DNA from: a virus
IMG/VR virus record: IMGVR_UViG_3300008117_000062
Span: 1 to 61,907 of that record
Direction: 5' to 3' (one strand)
Length of the DNA: 61,907 bases
Shown: one piece after another, positions 5,061-12,843 of the stretch
Numbering within the stretch: the first letter of the stretch is position 1
Layout of the letters: the number at the start of each line of letters is the position of its first letter
The notes under the pieces: model-generated
Told to the model about the DNA's origin: nothing
Seen by the model: the letters and a program-made list of their open reading frames with translations, nothing else
Database searches by the model: none
Position numbers and translations under genes: made by a program

Positions 5061-5468
5061 ATGAAGATCTTTATTATGATAGATCCCGAAAAACACCGCA
5101 AGTTGATCGACTTTGCTCAGGCCAAGTGTCTTGAGATCCCGCGTCGGAAGCGGCATTGCAGCGTCATCCTGCACAAGAACAAGATCCTCGCAGTAGGCAT
5201 CAATAGATTCAAGACGCACCCGCTGGCTGTCAAGCACGGCTATCTCTTTGGAGAGGTTCACTCCGAACTTGATGCTTTCCTGAAATGCGACAGGAAGGAA
5301 GGTCTTGAACTATGGAACTTCAGGTTCAATAGTTTTGGGCAGATGCGAATCTCGCGTCCCTGTCCAAAGTGTCTCCCATGGTGTGCAAAGGTCTTTGACA
5401 AGATCTACTACACGATGGATGATGGCATCCATGAGTTTGACATGAGCATGGTTGAACTTTATTCTTAA
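5061..5468 (+). CDS. Zinc-dependent nucleotide deaminase (CMP/dCMP family), 135 aa
   Basis: The catalytic signature of the cytidine/deoxycytidylate deaminase fold is present: H67-S-E69 (zinc ligand plus catalytic Glu) and P100-C-P-K-C104 (the two zinc Cys). The family deaminates cytosine in free nucleosides or nucleotides, or in nucleic acid; the substrate cannot be read here. It is shorter than the second deaminase at 57651 and differs from it, so the phage carries two. The ATG at 5061 or 5076 is possible, and the latter suits the late promoter better. It ends convergently with the tape-measure gene, the two stops overlapping. Confidence 0.75.
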   Translation: MKIFIMIDPEKHRKLIDFAQAKCLEIPRRKRHCSVILHKNKILAVGINRFKTHPLAVKHGYLFGEVHSELDAFLKCDRKEGLELWNFRFNSFGQMRISRPCPKCLPWCAKVFDKIYYTMDDGIHEFDMSMVELYS

Positions 5469-7387
5469 CCTAATGCATATGCTGATTGATTTCTGAAAAT
5501 CAGTCCCTGTAAATCTGCTCCCGTTCTTTCTACGCTTGGGTTCGTAGATATTGCCGCATTAGATGTTGCATTGGTGTTGTTTACGGTAGTTGGAGCAATT
5601 ATGTTTACTCCACCACCAACTCCCTGACTTTGTCTACGCATGAAGTCCATTGCTATCATCTGTTGACTTGATGGCATCTGTGATGTAAAGGATGCAGCCA
5701 TCATTGGTTTGTTTCCAAATGAGGCATTTGATCCTAATGTTTGGGGTGCAGATGCATCTGGAACAAATCCGTTTCCAATAAACCAATTGCCGAGAGACTT
5801 GAAGAAGTCTTTCTGTGCATCAAGTGATTGAAGAACTTCATCGTAAATGTACTTAATACCACCACCGCCACCAGGAGTACCGACAGTATCTAAAAGTAGT
5901 TTTTGTCTTCTTTGTAGTTGTTCTTGTGTCAACTCTGATGCATCTGGTCCAAATAATGAATCATATACATCTGCAAAATAATTTCCGCCTGCAAGACCAA
6001 GTTCAGCACCAATATATGAACCAAGTATTGCTCCAGGTATTGCGCCGACCCCTCCAAATGGCGCACCAACCAATCCACCTAGTACAGCACCTATTTCACC
6101 CCCTACGATTCCACTACCCGTTGATATTCCTATTCTCTTATATTCAATTGCTTTTTGAGCATCAGTCATATCGCTCTGACTTACTTGATACGCTTGATAA
6201 GCACCAACACCACCCATCAGTAGAGGACCAACAAATGGAACTGCTTTGCCGAGAAATTTCAGCATCTTTGCTGCTTTTCCCGCTTGTTCAAATGATTCTG
6301 CCGCTCCTTGTAGCGGTATATTTCCTTCTGGTGTGACTATCTTTTGTCTTACCTTTAGACTTGCCTCTGTTGCACTCACACCAGCGTTTTTTGCTGCATT
6401 CTCCGCAGCAATCAACTCATTTTTAGCAAAACCAAGTCTTTCTTCAATGTTTTTGATTCTTATTTGATCTTGAACATCTGGACCTGTAGGTTTAGCGTTT
6501 GCCGTGTTGGTTGCAGTCTCCAATTCTTTAGAAATTGTGGTTACTTTGTTCTGAGCATCAATCTGATTTCTTAGCAATGTTCTTGCTTCATCATCTGTTA
6601 TTATTGGTGCTGTTTTTGTTCTTGTTGCCTCTGGCTCTGTCGTTGTTAACTTTGGTTTTGCTTCAATAGGTTCTGTTTTAGGAGTCTTTCCTATTTTTGC
6701 TCCTACTGTCCTATCACTTATAGATTTTGGAACTTTTATACCCAGCCTACGAAGAACCGCTGCTGCCGCACTGGCAGTAAGAGCAACTATGCCAGCGACT
6801 ATGCCAGCACCGAAGAGATTTGAAAGTAATCCACCACCGCCACCACCGCCACCAGCCTCTATACCAGACCTCAGACTTACGAAACCGCTTCCGCCAATAG
6901 AGAAGTATTTGTCAAATAACTCCTCCCAGAACTTTCTTTCTGATTTCCTGATTAATTCATTCTGTGTGGCAAGTTCACTGGCTTGTTCTTCCGCTGCAAG
7001 TATGCTTTTGTCTTTTTCTTTTGGTCCTTCATTTTCAAGAATATCATAGATTGCTATCACAGAATCTCGTATTTCACCCATCACACCATATGATTTTCTT
7101 CTGTTGTTTATTTCATCTACTTCTGCTCTTGTAAGTTTTCTACCAGTGTTTGGATCGCGTCCTTGGCTTGCGAATAGTTCTCGCTTCTTTATATCGGCTC
7201 TTTCAGCCAGTATTCCACCACCAAGCATTCTCAGCAATGGAGACTTTGCTGGAATGGACTGTAGAGATAGCATCGTTGACTTCAATGAAGTAGATACAGA
7301 CTCTTTGAGACTATACTTCACATACTTCATGAGTTCTATGTCATCAGTTTCCTGCATTTTTTGCTGTGTAAGTGATGGTAGTGCCAT
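5465..7387 (-). CDS. Putative tape-measure / hub protein (gp29-like), 640 aa
   Basis: Several hydrophobic Gly/Ala-rich segments (about residues 175-215, 375-400 and 420-470) are separated by long helical, probably coiled-coil regions, with a poly-Gly run near 175-184. That is the composition of tail tape-measure proteins, and the length is close to T4 gp29 (about 590). Its position right after the gp26-like gene and the small gp51-position frame is where tape-measure genes sit in other tailed phages. The protein begins MALPSL, like gp26 (MALPTL). I cannot align it to gp29 from sequence alone. Another hub-associated structural protein is the alternative. Confidence 0.55.
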   Translation of the reverse strand: MALPSLTQQKMQETDDIELMKYVKYSLKESVSTSLKSTMLSLQSIPAKSPLLRMLGGGILAERADIKKRELFASQGRDPNTGRKLTRAEVDEINNRRKSYGVMGEIRDSVIAIYDILENEGPKEKDKSILAAEEQASELATQNELIRKSERKFWEELFDKYFSIGGSGFVSLRSGIEAGGGGGGGGLLSNLFGAGIVAGIVALTASAAAAVLRRLGIKVPKSISDRTVGAKIGKTPKTEPIEAKPKLTTTEPEATRTKTAPIITDDEARTLLRNQIDAQNKVTTISKELETATNTANAKPTGPDVQDQIRIKNIEERLGFAKNELIAAENAAKNAGVSATEASLKVRQKIVTPEGNIPLQGAAESFEQAGKAAKMLKFLGKAVPFVGPLLMGGVGAYQAYQVSQSDMTDAQKAIEYKRIGISTGSGIVGGEIGAVLGGLVGAPFGGVGAIPGAILGSYIGAELGLAGGNYFADVYDSLFGPDASELTQEQLQRRQKLLLDTVGTPGGGGGIKYIYDEVLQSLDAQKDFFKSLGNWFIGNGFVPDASAPQTLGSNASFGNKPMMAASFTSQMPSSQQMIAMDFMRRQSQGVGGGVNIIAPTTVNNTNATSNAAISTNPSVERTGADLQGLIFRNQSAYALG

Positions 7388-7391
7388 TGAT

Positions 7392-7559
7392 TTACCTTGC
7401 TCTCATTTTTTCCTGCTGTTGCTTGAGTCTGTCATTCTCTTCCTTTATGTGTTGAATGAGAAGACTCATGTATACTTCCCTCTCCCACGGAATCATGTTT
7501 TCCAACTCTGTCAGCGAGTAGTGGTGATTTTGCATCATGGTGAAGTTGCACCGATACAT
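7392..7559 (-). CDS. Small tail-assembly frame in the gp51 position (55 aa if read alone)
   Basis: The open frame reads YSLTELENMIPWEREVYM followed by a Lys/Glu/Gln-rich helix, a pattern seen in small tail-chaperone extensions of myoviruses. The first ATG (7559) has only a weak GGGA upstream. The frame is open back to the T7 run at the end of gp26 and has protein-like codons before its first ATG, so it is probably made mainly as a -1 frameshift extension of gp26. T4 gp51 is much longer (about 249 aa) and I do not claim homology to it. Confidence 0.6.
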   Translation of the reverse strand: MYRCNFTMMQNHHYSLTELENMIPWEREVYMSLLIQHIKEENDRLKQQQEKMRAR

Positions 7560-7585
7560 GTTTCCCACATTGTCATGACAGAGTA

Positions 7586-8287
7586 TTAGATAAAAAAATC
7601 GCGAAGACCCTTATAGACTATTTTGAACTCATGGCTGCAACTCTTGCATTTGCATTCTATTTCCTTCTTCAGGTTTGGCATGTTCAAATAGAAACCCGAT
7701 ATCTTCTCAAACTGTGCCGCATTCATTGAATCTACAAACTGCTTTATCTCATCATCAGTAAAGTCTTTTCTGGTGTATGTCGTTTCCTTATCAAATACGA
7801 CATCTATAGAATCACAGATGAAGTTGACTATATTTTCAGAATTCATCTCCTTCATCTCTGGCTTTACATCACCCAAGGCTGGATATTTCAGAATCAGACC
7901 AACATCATCAGACAACATTATCTTATTGTTGTGTTCTGACGGGAATTCCACCTCCACATTTTCTAGATTTATCTCCACATCCTGCTTTGCATCACACTCT
8001 GGACATGTTGCCTTGAGAGTGACTGTCTCGCCCACTGATTTCGATCTTATCTTTGCGAACAGATATTCAAGATCGAATATAGGCATTTTCTTTGGGTCAT
8101 CGACTCCATCGACACAGATAGAGACGATATCGCACATGGCATCTATCATGTGTGTTTCATCTCCACTTTCAAGTGCCATGAACAGCAATTTCTGTTCCTT
8201 GACTAGGAACGGTCTGAATCTAGTCTTCTTCTTTGTTGATGGTATTATGATTGGGTATTTCGGTACGCTAAGTGTTGGCAGTGCCAT
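7586..8287 (-). CDS. 26: Baseplate hub assembly protein gp26
   Basis: The 233-residue protein, about T4 gp26 size (about 208), shows the gp26 pattern: MALPTL start, an early KKKTRFRPFLVKEQKLL segment, then FDLEYLFAKIRSKSVGE, and two Cys pairs (CPECDAK near residue 108 and CKCKSC near the end) that may bind zinc. In T4, gp26 helps assemble the hub around which the baseplate wedges close. The start at 8287 has TGGAG upstream; a longer in-frame reading to 8305 lacks support. Its last codons contain the slippery T7 run. Confidence 0.8.
   Translation of the reverse strand: MALPTLSVPKYPIIIPSTKKKTRFRPFLVKEQKLLFMALESGDETHMIDAMCDIVSICVDGVDDPKKMPIFDLEYLFAKIRSKSVGETVTLKATCPECDAKQDVEINLENVEVEFPSEHNNKIMLSDDVGLILKYPALGDVKPEMKEMNSENIVNFICDSIDVVFDKETTYTRKDFTDDEIKQFVDSMNAAQFEKISGFYLNMPNLKKEIECKCKSCSHEFKIVYKGLRDFFI
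7592..7598 (-). promoter_or_regulatory. Candidate -1 ribosomal frameshift site, T TTT TTT
   Basis: On the minus strand gp26 ends GAT TTT TTT ATC TAA. The heptamer T TTT TTT is a slippery site. A -1 shift there avoids the stop and continues as YLILCHDNVGNMYRC into the downstream frame to 7392. A direct search for a downstream stimulatory RNA structure was not possible. Confidence 0.6.
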
Positions 8288-8305
8288 AATGTAACTCCAT
8301 TTCAA

Positions 8306-9199
8306 TTATATTCCATTAAGTGCATTCTTCAATATATCCATTACTTCTTCTTGCTCTCCCGTGAGTGTCGGATCTGTTTTTCCAAGTTGTGGTAGTATCT
8401 GTGGCATCGATCCTGGGTAAATGGGTTTGCGTATCGATTGTTCTGGTGGTGCTATTCCCTTTGGAGCAACGCGCATTTTTCCTATTATCTGATACTGAGT
8501 GTATCCCATAGTTACTGTAACTGTTTCAATCTGATCAGATGCATCTGTGCTTAGTTCTATGTCTCCAACAGACTTGCAGAAAACATCATCAAGCCTCATA
8601 CACAGAACTTTTTTATCAAGCATGTCTAGTTGATATAGTTTAAGGCTTCTTCTGTAGACATCTGGATATTCGACATCAGCCGTTATGTTCGAATAGGCTG
8701 TGTTCATCCAATCCTCGAAAAATACTCGTTCAAACATGTCAGAACCAACTCTAAAGGTCATTTGAAGTTCATTTTGGTAGTTGGTTTCGTAGACATATTC
8801 CATAGGAGGACCATATATCTTCAGTGGCTGAGATTGAAGTCCTCTACCTGGCAGATTAGTTGACATGCAGTTCCTAGACAATCTCTCATTTACATACGGA
8901 TTGAACTCGGTGAACTCAAGATGAAATCTTGTGGGTCTTGCATAACCGCCCATATTTACGATATGGGCCATTTGTTGTTCTATATTACTACGCACCGCTG
9001 TCTTGTATTTTGTGTAACCAACAGATTGCTCAAGTTGTTCTTCTGCTCTCTTTAAGTATATGTTGGTCAAGGTCAATTGATTTTGATAGACATCAGTTGC
9101 CTGTGCTGAAACATCTCTATTCGCACCACCCTGCAATAGACCAATACTATCTTGAGGTGAGTTTGAGTTTCTACTTACAAATGGTAGTGGATCTGGCAT
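8306..9199 (-). CDS. 54: Baseplate-tail tube junction protein (gp54-like), 297 aa
   Basis: The protein has the tail-tube fold seen in gp19 and gp54: an N-terminal helical part, then FHLEFTEFNPYVNERLS, LPGRGLQSQPLKIYGPP, a strand-rich core with MTFRVGSDMFERVFFEDWMN, and VTVTMGYTQYQIIG. gp54 (about 320 aa in T4) caps the hub and starts tube polymerisation. AAAGGA precedes the start at 9199. It lies between gp26 and the gp2-position gene. A second tube initiator such as gp48 is the alternative, but a gp48 candidate lies at 10454. Confidence 0.7.
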   Translation of the reverse strand: MPDPLPFVSRNSNSPQDSIGLLQGGANRDVSAQATDVYQNQLTLTNIYLKRAEEQLEQSVGYTKYKTAVRSNIEQQMAHIVNMGGYARPTRFHLEFTEFNPYVNERLSRNCMSTNLPGRGLQSQPLKIYGPPMEYVYETNYQNELQMTFRVGSDMFERVFFEDWMNTAYSNITADVEYPDVYRRSLKLYQLDMLDKKVLCMRLDDVFCKSVGDIELSTDASDQIETVTVTMGYTQYQIIGKMRVAPKGIAPPEQSIRKPIYPGSMPQILPQLGKTDPTLTGEQEEVMDILKNALNGI

Positions 9200-9203
9200 T
9201 TTA

Positions 9204-9995
9204 TTATTCCTTTGGTGCTTCTGGCATACCGTTTCTCTTCATCATTCTGTACACCTTGTTCCACACCTTGTTTGGCCTTGCCCCTACAAATTGATATGTT
9301 GGGAGATATATCGCTTTCATCCAATGCTCTGGTGGTATTCTTAACATCTTTCCAAGTATGTTTTTATACTTGTATCTTCTTATGCAAACCCTACCATATC
9401 TATTTGGAAACTTTCTGAGTTTATTGAGGTTCATCAACATTATTCTACTCTCGGTGTTCGATAGATCCCCGTTCATATAGCCAAGAAGACTCATCAGAAC
9501 TAATCTTCTGTACCTTGGATAGAGATAGTGGAGGTTCATCCCAAGAAAAGATGTTGGATCGTCTTTTTCGCTGATAAGCATTATGATAAGTGGAAATCTA
9601 TCCCAATAATCTAACTCATTTCTTGTTTCTGGATTGTAAGCGAAAGTCCACATAGTTCCGCTTCTTATCTTGGATGTGTAGTAATCAGACACACTGTTTC
9701 GGAGTATTTTCTGTTTTGTTCTCCTATCATACTGACTAGAGTTGGTTATATCCTCATATGCATCTACTGCAAACTCTTCAAACCACTTCAACGAGTCTAG
9801 AGACAAATCATCTGGATCATCAGTTTTATCAAGACTCTCGTCCTTCATTTCCTTTATGGATTTGAATATGGACTTTAAAGTTAGGGAATCATCAACCTCT
9901 TCATCCTTTTCTTTTCGATCACCGACAATCCTTTTTAGGTTGCCAATGGCTCTACCAAAGATTCCGTCCATTTCCTTGTCGTTGTATTCGGCCAT
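9204..9995 (-). CDS. Conserved structural protein in the gp2 position, 263 aa
   Basis: The N-terminal third is helical and charged. A conserved-looking core follows: WTFAYNPETRNELDYWDRFPL, then FLGMNLHYLYPRYRR, and a basic region ending EHWMKAIYLPTYQFVGA. I have a weak memory of this core in T4-like phages, where its annotation varies. In T4 the gene beside gp4 encodes gp2, the DNA-end protector, of similar length, so that role is possible by position. The ATG at 9995 overlaps the gp4 stop by one base (TGATG), which chooses this start over the frame opening at 10043. Confidence 0.5.
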   Translation of the reverse strand: MAEYNDKEMDGIFGRAIGNLKRIVGDRKEKDEEVDDSLTLKSIFKSIKEMKDESLDKTDDPDDLSLDSLKWFEEFAVDAYEDITNSSQYDRRTKQKILRNSVSDYYTSKIRSGTMWTFAYNPETRNELDYWDRFPLIIMLISEKDDPTSFLGMNLHYLYPRYRRLVLMSLLGYMNGDLSNTESRIMLMNLNKLRKFPNRYGRVCIRRYKYKNILGKMLRIPPEHWMKAIYLPTYQFVGARPNKVWNKVYRMMKRNGMPEAPKE

Positions 9996-10453
9996 CAGTT
10001 TTTTATTCCTAGATCGGTTTCTGTCAGGATGATAAACTTCCATCCTCTTGCTTCAGCATATTTTTTGGCAGCATCCCACTTGTTTTGGTTCTTGATATAC
10101 TGCATAGATTCATACAAATAGGTCTTAGTCTTTCTTTTTGGTTGTTTTGGTGGTTTGGTTTGCTTCTTTGGCTTGATCTCGACCAAGTAGGTCTGAGTGG
10201 ATCCTTTGCTTTCCTTGACCACTATTTTGAAGTCTATGAAATACCTATGAGGTTTTCCGTCCATTTCGTATCTGTATGGAACAACAGTTGACTCGCTAGA
10301 CCATTCGATGATGGAATCTTTTAAATCACAGTAATCCATAAACTTTCTTTCCCAAGAACTTCTATAAATAATCTTGGTTGGGTCGCCCTTGTATTTTTTT
10401 GGATTCTTTGGGCTAAATGTACCCTGAAGGAATTTTTTCTCTAGGTTAGACAT
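9995..10453 (-). CDS. 4: Head completion protein gp4 (nuclease-like fold)
   Basis: The 152-residue protein matches T4 gp4/gp50 (about 150 aa) well: a GTFSPKNPKKYKGDP start, YRSSWERKFMDYCD, IIEWSSE, YFIDFKIVV, YLVEIKPKKQTKPP and a C-terminal WKFIILTE. The E-D-EIK arrangement is that of PD-(D/E)XK nucleases. gp4 acts after DNA packaging to complete the head before tail joining. The ATG at 10453 abuts the divergent gp48 start at 10454; a reading from 10465 would cross it. A late promoter for the opposite strand lies inside the gene. Confidence 0.88.
   Translation of the reverse strand: MSNLEKKFLQGTFSPKNPKKYKGDPTKIIYRSSWERKFMDYCDLKDSIIEWSSESTVVPYRYEMDGKPHRYFIDFKIVVKESKGSTQTYLVEIKPKKQTKPPKQPKRKTKTYLYESMQYIKNQNKWDAAKKYAEARGWKFIILTETDLGIKN
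10363..10370 (+). promoter_or_regulatory. Late promoter TATAAATA for the baseplate operon
   Basis: This is a perfect match to the T4 late promoter box, on the plus strand inside the oppositely oriented gp4 gene, 84 nt before the gp48 start. It is well placed to start the long plus-strand baseplate operon. Confidence 0.75.
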
Positions 10454-11977
10454 ATGGCGATGCACGATAATACAACAAAGTTTAGATACAAAGAAGATGA
10501 GACTATAGGGGACGCAACCTATTCAGAATTGAAATTTACTGCGTCCGCTGGCTCCAATAAGAGATACTATGAAAGATTTTTTGCTGCCGATTCACTTGAG
10601 GACATGATCGTTGAGTCCAATCAGTCGGATGCAACACGATCACCAGAGTTTAAGGATTTCATAAAAAAATCCACTTATTCATTGGGCGAAGATTTGCCAA
10701 GACTTCTTTACTATCCACATGATCTTGGTAATAATGCGAGATACAAACATTTCATAGTACTCAATATTTATCAAGGAGATTCCGAGCAAGTAAATCTTAG
10801 TACCAGAGAGAAACGAAACAGGGATCAGGCTGTTAGTGCTGTACTTGCCAGAGGTGGCAATCAGTGGAGACTTTCTGATGAAGAAATAAATGGGGCATTA
10901 ATACAAGGTGGTTATGATCCTTTTTCCAAGGATTTTGAAGAAGCAAAACGGATATATGAAAATTCAGTTGATGGTATTACACTCTCTCAACCTGGGTTCA
11001 TTGACTCCAATGGTATAGATTTTGGACTAGCAAATTTCGAAGGTGGGGAAAATTCGGGATGGCTACAATTTGGGGGACAAGTTTTAGACAAAGCCAAAGA
11101 AGAAGGAGCAGAATTTTTGCAGAGTTTAGTGCAGACAACAGATTTTCTTGATCCAAAAAATCAAACTGCAAAGAACTACGATCAGAAGGGAATATCTGGT
11201 CGAAAAGTAAATAGGCCAAAAAATGAGCAGAACATACTGCTCGCAAACAGAAGATTCAATAATGCCAATGTAAAGACCAAGGATACCATCTGTTTATACA
11301 TGCCTCAAAAGATAACATTTGGTGATCAACTTGTGTATTCTGAAGAAGAAATGGGTCCGATTAAGTCATTGTCTGATGCTATAACTGGAAAACGAGGTGG
11401 ACTGGCTGGTTTGGTTGAACGAGGCAGTGTAAAAGCAGTAACAGATGTTATTCTAGGTGGTCTTGGTGGTCTTAGTAAAATTACACTTGGCCTTGATGCA
11501 GTTTCACCTGTTGTAAATCTTGCTGGTGATTTGAATTTTCAAGGAGCAAGAAATGCAAACACCCGTTCAAGTGCAAATCCTAGAAGAGAACTTTTGTTTA
11601 GAGATCCAGCAATACGGACACATCAGTTTTCATTTGAGTTTGCTCCGAAGAATCCAACAGAGGCAGAAACAGCATTAGACATAATACGACTTTTGAGATA
11701 TCATGCTTATCCTGGACTTAGAACTGGTGGTGCATTTTTTACATTTCCAGCAGAGTTTGAGATGTCATTTTATACAATAGATGGGGTTGGGAATCTATTT
11801 GTCAATGATAATCTACCAAAGATGCCCAGGCTTGCTCTGCAATCTATAAATGTAGATTACTCACCAACAGAGTCGTTCAAGACATTTCCAGACTCAAAAC
11901 CAGCGTTTATTCGTCTTGAACTTGGTTTCATGGAAATGGAACAACTAACAAACGAACACATCATCCACGGATTCTAA
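10454..11977 (+). CDS. 48: Baseplate tail-tube cap protein gp48-like, 507 aa
   Basis: The C-terminal third has the gp48 signature: a FRDPAIRTHQFSFEFAPKNP strand region, then INVDYSPTESFKTFPD and an end resembling 'x-LELGFMEMEQLT-x-E' with final HGF. The middle contains a Gly-rich, hydrophobic insertion (GGLGGLSKITLGLD), which makes it longer than T4 gp48 (about 364). gp48 sits between the hub and gp54 at the tube base. AGGT lies 7 nt before the ATG at 10454; an ATG at 10460 is the alternative. It is the first gene of the plus-strand baseplate operon. Confidence 0.78.
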   Translation: MAMHDNTTKFRYKEDETIGDATYSELKFTASAGSNKRYYERFFAADSLEDMIVESNQSDATRSPEFKDFIKKSTYSLGEDLPRLLYYPHDLGNNARYKHFIVLNIYQGDSEQVNLSTREKRNRDQAVSAVLARGGNQWRLSDEEINGALIQGGYDPFSKDFEEAKRIYENSVDGITLSQPGFIDSNGIDFGLANFEGGENSGWLQFGGQVLDKAKEEGAEFLQSLVQTTDFLDPKNQTAKNYDQKGISGRKVNRPKNEQNILLANRRFNNANVKTKDTICLYMPQKITFGDQLVYSEEEMGPIKSLSDAITGKRGGLAGLVERGSVKAVTDVILGGLGGLSKITLGLDAVSPVVNLAGDLNFQGARNANTRSSANPRRELLFRDPAIRTHQFSFEFAPKNPTEAETALDIIRLLRYHAYPGLRTGGAFFTFPAEFEMSFYTIDGVGNLFVNDNLPKMPRLALQSINVDYSPTESFKTFPDSKPAFIRLELGFMEMEQLTNEHIIHGF

Positions 11978-11979
11978 AG

Positions 11980-12843
11980 ATGTACGATAAATTTCCAAGG
12001 GTAACATACATAACCCCCCAAGGGTTCAAGGATATGACGGACATCATCGTAAGGTTTGATGTTGATCAATATCTGATAGAAGAAAGGTCATTTCCATTAA
12101 ACTCCACCATCCGTGATGGTGAACGACCTGAGATGTTTGCTCATAGAACATATGGAGATGTCAATCTTCATTGGGTTTCATTGACTATAAACAAATTAAT
12201 CAATCCCTATTACGATTGGATGCTAAGTAGTCAATCACTCGAAAACTACATCAGTGAAAAGTATCCTGGATACACCATGTTCCTTACTGATATCAATGGT
12301 ATTGATGCTTTCGGAGGTTCTTTCCGAATCAATGACATCGTCTATGCCACTGGAGTTACAAGTGCTAGTCTACAGCCAGCAATACAGGATTCTCTGAAGA
12401 ACGGTAGGGTTGCTTCGTATGATCCAGCGTATTGTAAACTTGTCGTGGAGTTTACCCAAAAAACAGCATGGGTTCCCCAAGAGGGAGACTACATTGCTGG
12501 AGCAAGTAAGAACAGATTGGGTGTACCTGTGTACTATGTCGCAAAGATTGGAAAAGTCATAGAATCACCGTATGCAGCCCACCATTTTGAAAACTCTGAT
12601 GGTGAAGAATTGAACCCAAGAATACCATCATCTCTTCATAATGAGTACTTGACTTCTACTGACATGGGATTTACTTTTGGTGCCACGCCTATTGGACGAT
12701 ACATCTTTGAAGATTATACAGTTGGTATGGTAACTAATAGGGAATACGAAATAGAGAAAAACGACGAGAAGAGAAATATACTGATAGTCAATAAGTCGAG
12801 TCTGGGGAACCTTGAAAAAGACATTGAGAATAAACTTAGATGA
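11980..12843 (+). CDS. 53: Baseplate wedge protein gp53
   Basis: The family signature RPEMFAHRTYGDVNLHW at about residues 49-65, followed by NPYYDWMLSSQSLENY and KYPGYT, identifies gp53. That protein clamps the inner wedge to the hub in T4. At 287 residues it is longer than T4 gp53 (about 196), the extra part being C-terminal to the signature. It starts two bases after gp48 and overlaps the next gene by four bases (ATGA). Confidence 0.88.
   Translation: MYDKFPRVTYITPQGFKDMTDIIVRFDVDQYLIEERSFPLNSTIRDGERPEMFAHRTYGDVNLHWVSLTINKLINPYYDWMLSSQSLENYISEKYPGYTMFLTDINGIDAFGGSFRINDIVYATGVTSASLQPAIQDSLKNGRVASYDPAYCKLVVEFTQKTAWVPQEGDYIAGASKNRLGVPVYYVAKIGKVIESPYAAHHFENSDGEELNPRIPSSLHNEYLTSTDMGFTFGATPIGRYIFEDYTVGMVTNREYEIEKNDEKRNILIVNKSSLGNLEKDIENKLR

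Noticed and set aside
5926-6336. Plus-strand frames opposite the tape-measure gene
   Set aside because: Composition (His/Gln/Leu/Pro runs) is that of antisense reading of an Ala/Gly/Thr-rich protein; no ribosome sites.
10385-10400. A seven-base A run in gp4 (minus strand) as a second frameshift site
   Set aside because: gp4 continues normally through it with conserved sequence, and no useful alternative frame follows.
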